8,740 bases of DNA from a bacterium. GTDB lineage: Bacteria > Bacteroidota > Ignavibacteria > Kapaibacteriales > UBA2268. The translations under genes were made by a program, and so were the position numbers. The stretch lies in the NCBI GenBank assembly GCA_030426865.1, contig JAUHXN010000111.1:1-8740 (forward strand). The letters run 5' to 3'. Positions 6,223 to 8,740 of this stretch are shown here, piece by piece. The notes beneath the pieces were generated by a model. The model ran no database searches. It saw nothing but the letters and a program-made list of their open reading frames with translations, and was not told the DNA's origin. Position 1 is the first letter of the stretch. Every line of letters begins with the position of its first letter.

Positions 6223-6230
6223 CAAATCTA
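6223..6230 (-). promoter_or_regulatory. -7 promoter element of rpoZ
   Basis: On the minus strand TAGATTTG matches TAnnTTTG exactly, 33 bases before the rpoZ ATG. The expected -33 region (about 6249-6254) reads TTTTTC rather than TTTG, so only one half of the promoter is clear. Confidence 0.5.
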
Positions 6231-6315
6231 CGAAATTTAATGAAGTAGAAAAAATATTTTTATTTTAAAGGAAAGTATATTAAATTTTGTTTTTACTTTT
6301 TACTATTATTGATAT

Positions 6316-6693
6316 ATGAAAAAATTATACTGGTCAATATCTGAAGTATGTGAACTATTGAAAGTTGAACCACACGTAATTAGATATTGGGAAAGTGAAG
6401 TGACCTTTTTGAAATCTAAACGCTCTCGAGGTGGAAACAGGAGATTCGATAAGACATTAGTTGATAAGATGTTAATTCTCAAAGAATTGCTCCACACTTA
6501 TAAATTAACGACTAAACAAGCATCCACTTTTATCAATAAAAACCCTGATCTAAATGATGAGAATTTGGATGAGAAGGTTTACACTTACAAAAAGAGTAAA
6601 GGGTATAAAGAAGTTATAAAACAGATATCCCTTACTGATTTACAAAATATTAAGAAAAGACTAGAAGAAACAATTGAATTACTAAGAACGTAA
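6316..6693 (+). CDS. MerR-type HTH transcriptional regulator, short form
   Basis: The 125 residues start with a MerR winged helix-turn-helix: LYWSISEVCELL (4-15) and PHVIRYWESEV (19-29), where IRYWE is the family's recognition-helix motif, then the wing RGGNRRFDK (38-46) and the second helical pair with LKELLHTYKLTTKQA (55-69). A short Lys/Glu-rich helix (105-124) may make the dimer coiled coil. There is no effector-binding domain and no metal-site cysteine; the single Cys is at position 12. Small MerR-like proteins of this form are common in Bacteroidota, with targets mostly unknown. No Shine-Dalgarno is visible and TATTATTG ends four bases before the ATG, so the mRNA may be leaderless. It precedes the WD40 gene in the same direction but need not control it. 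Confidence 0.85.
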   Translation: MKKLYWSISEVCELLKVEPHVIRYWESEVTFLKSKRSRGGNRRFDKTLVDKMLILKELLHTYKLTTKQASTFINKNPDLNDENLDEKVYTYKKSKGYKEVIKQISLTDLQNIKKRLEETIELLRT

Positions 6694-6714
6694 TAACTTT
6701 AGTTAAAAAATTGT

Positions 6715-6722
6715 TATTTTTG
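6715..6722 (+). promoter_or_regulatory. -7 promoter element upstream of the WD40 gene
   Basis: TATTTTTG matches TAnnTTTG exactly, 30 bases before the ATG at 6753. No TTTG is seen at the proper -33 distance. The element overlaps an in-frame TTG at 6711, which argues against that TTG being the start codon. Confidence 0.5.
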
Positions 6723-6742
6723 AAAAATTTGAAAACGAACAC

Positions 6743-6746
6743 AGGA
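6743..6746 (+). promoter_or_regulatory. Shine-Dalgarno AGGA deciding the WD40 start
   Basis: AGGA lies six bases before the ATG at 6753, within ACAGGA. The same ACAGGA hexamer recurs at 7712-7717, before the next gene's ATG. It supports 6753 rather than the upstream in-frame TTG at 6711. Confidence 0.6.
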
Positions 6747-6752
6747 AATTTA

Positions 6753-7712
6753 ATGTTGAAAAAATTTACTATAAGCATATTAATACTAGCTATGTCATAT
6801 AGTAGCTTGTACTCACTTAAGTATAAAGAAAGAATAGTGGGGAAACATGACGACGAAGTTCTTGGAGTATTCGTAAATGAAGCAGATTCTAGGGTTGCAA
6901 CTTGTAGTTTAGATGAAACTATAAAAATATGGAGCATACCTGAAGGTAAAGAACTCGTTACAATGAAAGGTCATTTGGGTCAGGTAAATAATTTATCTTT
7001 CTCAGGAAATGATAAATGGATAGCATCAGGATCTGGAGATCATACTGTTAGAGTATGGGATGTAGAGACTGGTAAACAACTAAAAATTTTCAAAGGCCAC
7101 ACTGACCAAGTGATAGGTGTTTATTTTAGTCAAGATGATAGTAGTACATTTATTGCTTCTACAAGTTTTGATAAAACAGTAAAATTATGGGATTATAGAT
7201 TAGGGACAGAGATTAAAACTCTAAGAGATCACTCTGAACCTACAAACAATGTTGCCTATAGTTATGATGGTAAATATATTGCTTCTTGTAGTGACGACAA
7301 ATCAATAAAGATTTGGTCTACGGATTTGGAAACTAAGGAACCTGTAATGACATTATTAGGTCATGATGCTCCTGTACTAACAGTTCTTTATTCTTTTGAC
7401 TCGAAAAAGATGGCATCTTCTGATCAAGATGGTGTTATAAAAATTTGGTCGATGCCTGATGGAAAACTTTTGAATTCTTGGAAAGCTCATGATGAGTTAG
7501 TTCAGGATATCTCATTTGCAGAGGATAATACAACAATCGTAAGTGCTAGTTTAGATAAAAAAGTAAAGTTGTGGAATTCAGATAATTCGAAATTATTATG
7601 GGAACATGACGCTGGTGTCGAAATTTGGTCTGTAGATTTAGTATATGATGCAACTACTATAATACTAGGTTGTGTTGATGGAACAGTTAGATTTTTAGAA
7701 AAACAAAAGTAA
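6753..7712 (+). CDS. Secreted seven-bladed WD40 beta-propeller protein
   Basis: From the ATG at 6753 the protein has 319 residues. It starts with a Sec signal peptide (MLKKFTISILILAMSYSSLYS, cleavage near 21), which starting at the upstream TTG would spoil. Seven WD40 repeats follow, beginning near 30, 73, 115, 159, 203, 245 and 284. The blades end in IKIWS, VRVWD, VKLWD, IKIWS, IKIWS, VKLWN and VRFLE, and most start with a GH or xH dipeptide. This is a complete propeller with no catalytic domain, expected to act as a protein-binding platform in the periplasm or at the cell surface. The gene is 12 bases ahead of a CRD-OmpA-like gene and is surely in its operon. Together they resemble the middle and end of PorE from type IX secretion. 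Confidence 0.88.
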   Translation: MLKKFTISILILAMSYSSLYSLKYKERIVGKHDDEVLGVFVNEADSRVATCSLDETIKIWSIPEGKELVTMKGHLGQVNNLSFSGNDKWIASGSGDHTVRVWDVETGKQLKIFKGHTDQVIGVYFSQDDSSTFIASTSFDKTVKLWDYRLGTEIKTLRDHSEPTNNVAYSYDGKYIASCSDDKSIKIWSTDLETKEPVMTLLGHDAPVLTVLYSFDSKKMASSDQDGVIKIWSMPDGKLLNSWKAHDELVQDISFAEDNTTIVSASLDKKVKLWNSDNSKLLWEHDAGVEIWSVDLVYDATTIILGCVDGTVRFLEKQK

Positions 7713-7724
7713 CAGGATATAAAA

Positions 7725-8438
7725 ATGAAATTAAAACATATAGTTATTGCAGCCGTTGCTTTTTTACTGATAAGCAATGATTTACAATCTCAAGGATTTA
7801 TTAAGACTGTTGTTTCCTTAACTGGTAATGTTTTTAACCAGGTTACAAAGCAACCAGAGACAACTGCACTTCTAGTTATGAAAGATGGGAAGCGAATAAC
7901 AGCTACTAGAAGTCGTGCATCTGAAAACGGATATTATTATATCACAGGATTAAAAGCTGGCGAGACTTATGATATTAAGTTGAAAAAAAATGGTTTTATG
8001 GATCAACAGTTTTCAATTCAAGTACCTAATACAGATAAATACGCGGAAATCTCTAAAGATTTCCTAATTATGCCTAAAGAAGTTGGAGTAAAATTACCGC
8101 TTTCTGTACCACCTTTCGAGTATAATAAATCAAAGTTGCGTGTTGGTAGTGAAATACTTTTAGATGATTTACAAGAAACATTAAAACTGAATCCAGATGT
8201 CAAAGTTGAAATTATTAGTTTCCCTGACAACAATAAAGATAAGGCAGCAAATGAGAAACTTACTAAAGAAAGAGCGCAATCATTGAAGGACTTTTTTGCG
8301 ACTTCTGGTGTAAGTGTAGAAAGAATCTCAATAGCACCGAATCAATCGACTGATCCTGATAACCCTCCCCCTACTGAAAAAGCAGCAAAAGGGAAAAGGT
8401 ATATAGGAAAATCATATATAAAGATTGTATCTTTATAG
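7725..8438 (+). CDS. Periplasmic protein with carboxypeptidase-regulatory-like and OmpA-C-like domains
   Basis: The 237 residues open with a signal peptide (MKLKHIVIAAVAFLLISNDLQS, cleavage near 22-24). Residues 30-117 look like a carboxypeptidase-regulatory-like beta-sandwich: VSLTGNVFN, then NGYYYITGLKAGETYDIKLKKNGF, the usual G-x-Y-x-I-x-x-L-x-x-G-x-x-Y core. Residues 128-236 resemble an OmpA C-terminal domain: VPPFEYNKSKLRVGSEILLDDL, then PDNN...NEKLTKERAQSLKDFF with the family's Arg (183) in the LSxxRA-like helix and an Asp at 168. The D-x-x-G turn is degenerate and a Pro-rich insert (211-216) replaces the normal loop, so peptidoglycan binding is uncertain. No lipobox is present. ACAGGA precedes the ATG. 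It is translated just after the WD40 gene and is followed by a strong terminator. Confidence 0.78.
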   Translation: MKLKHIVIAAVAFLLISNDLQSQGFIKTVVSLTGNVFNQVTKQPETTALLVMKDGKRITATRSRASENGYYYITGLKAGETYDIKLKKNGFMDQQFSIQVPNTDKYAEISKDFLIMPKEVGVKLPLSVPPFEYNKSKLRVGSEILLDDLQETLKLNPDVKVEIISFPDNNKDKAANEKLTKERAQSLKDFFATSGVSVERISIAPNQSTDPDNPPPTEKAAKGKRYIGKSYIKIVSL

Positions 8439-8454
8439 AAATAATAGAAAGATT

Positions 8455-8488
8455 AAAAAAAGATGTTCTTCGGAACATCTTTTTTTTT
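8455..8488 (+). terminator. Intrinsic terminator with UUCG tetraloop
   Basis: AGATGTTC (8461-8468) and GAACATCT (8473-8480) enclose TTCG, a C(UUCG)G tetraloop known for unusual stability. Nine T (8480-8488) follow, and A8455-8460 can extend the stem. It ends the WD40/CRD-OmpA transcript. Confidence 0.95.
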
Positions 8489-8497
8489 ACACACCTA

Positions 8498-8528
8498 TTG
8501 TGAAAAATAGTTTATTATTCTTATCTTG
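8498..8528 (+). promoter_or_regulatory. Weak candidate promoter of the ABC ATPase gene
   Basis: TTG (8498-8500), 21 bases, then TATCTTG (8522-8528) resembles the TTTG / TAnnTTTG pattern with a shortened -7 element. It is the only candidate in the gap after the terminator. Confidence 0.3.
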
Positions 8529-8553
8529 AATATCTAATAAATGAAAAACCATA

Positions 8554-8740
8554 TTGAATAGCGAAAATAATATAGTTCAGATAAGAAACCTACATAAATA
8601 CTTTGGAGATTCTCACATTCTCCGAGGTATTGACTTAGATGTTAAAAAAGGACAATTAATCTCTATAATCGGACGCTCTGGATGTGGTAAAACCACTTTA
8701 CTCAGGTGTTTAAATTGTCTTGAAATACTAGATGAAGGTA
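8554..8740 (+). CDS. ABC transporter ATP-binding subunit, polar amino-acid type (3' end outside window)
   Basis: The frame is open from just after an in-frame TGA at 8542-8544 to the window edge, giving the first 62 residues. IVQIRNLHKYFGDSHILRGI is the usual ABC N-terminal strand and A-loop region (Tyr16). Walker A is GRSGCGKTT (40-48), followed by LLRCLNCLEILDEG, a block typical of the polar amino-acid transport ATPases (GlnQ/HisP group). The ATPase would energise an inner-membrane importer whose other subunits lie outside the window. There is no ATG in this frame before the conserved region; TTG at 8554 gives the best N terminus, GTG is absent, and the nearby ATG at 8541 is in another frame and stops after six codons. 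Substrate is unknown. Confidence 0.85.
   Translation, partial: MNSENNIVQIRNLHKYFGDSHILRGIDLDVKKGQLISIIGRSGCGKTTLLRCLNCLEILDEG

Noticed and set aside
6692..6722. Hairpin AATAAC/GTTATT after the merR-type gene as a terminator
   Set aside because: Only six AT-rich pairs with a long loop, overlapping the -7 element of the next gene; too weak to call.
6711..6752. Upstream TTG start adding 14 residues to the WD40 protein
   Set aside because: It overlaps a perfect -7 promoter element and would bury the signal peptide; the ATG at 6753 has AGGA at good spacing.
8541..8561. ATG at 8541 as the start of the ABC ATPase
   Set aside because: It is in another frame and meets TAG after six codons; TTG at 8554 is in the frame of Walker A.

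Overview
This AT-rich window looks like chromosome from a member of the FCB group, in or near Bacteroidota; a deep lineage such as Ignavibacteria or Kapabacteria is my best guess. Four things support this: an omega/Rpb6-type RNA polymerase subunit of the Bacteroidota kind, a MerR-type regulator with a Bacteroidota-like sequence, a large serine recombinase tail of Bacteroidota type, and promoters resembling TTTG-N18-20-TAnnTTTG. Unlike typical Bacteroidia, several genes carry clear Shine-Dalgarno sequences (AAGGAG, AGGA), which is why I lean towards a deep branch. The taxon is an inference.

Left end (1-1003): the C-terminal part of a large serine recombinase enters from outside the window. Its reading frame continues through an intrinsic terminator and into the 3' half of a tRNA-Arg(ACG) gene on the opposite strand. 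This looks like the edge of an integrated element. The tRNA lies just downstream of rpsT (ribosomal protein S20), in the same transcription unit, and is driven by a clear Bacteroidota-type promoter. The 152-base gap before mgtE holds that promoter and a weaker candidate for mgtE.

Centre (1004-5064): a complete mgtE magnesium transporter ends tail-to-tail with a two-gene minus-strand operon, and the two stop codons overlap by four bases. The operon encodes a disordered Tyr/Gly/Ser/Asn/Thr/Arg-rich lipoprotein and, two bases after its stop codon, a FadL/PorV-like outer-membrane beta-barrel. A tRNA-Leu(TAA) with its own promoter and terminator follows.

Right end (5065-8740): bamD and rpoZ converge on one bidirectional terminator. 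They are followed by a small MerR-type regulator, then a secreted seven-bladed WD40 protein and a periplasmic protein with a carboxypeptidase-regulatory-like domain plus an OmpA-C-like domain. Together these last two genes repeat the beta-propeller, CRD, OmpA order of the type IX secretion protein PorE. A UUCG-loop terminator closes that unit. The window ends inside an ABC-transporter ATPase gene of the polar amino-acid type.

The common theme is envelope biology: BamD assembles outer-membrane barrels, the 2347-3753 protein is itself a barrel, and the lipoprotein and the propeller/OmpA pair would act at the outer membrane or periplasm. No CRISPR array, insertion sequence or riboswitch was seen, and no gene-free stretch exceeds 300 bases.
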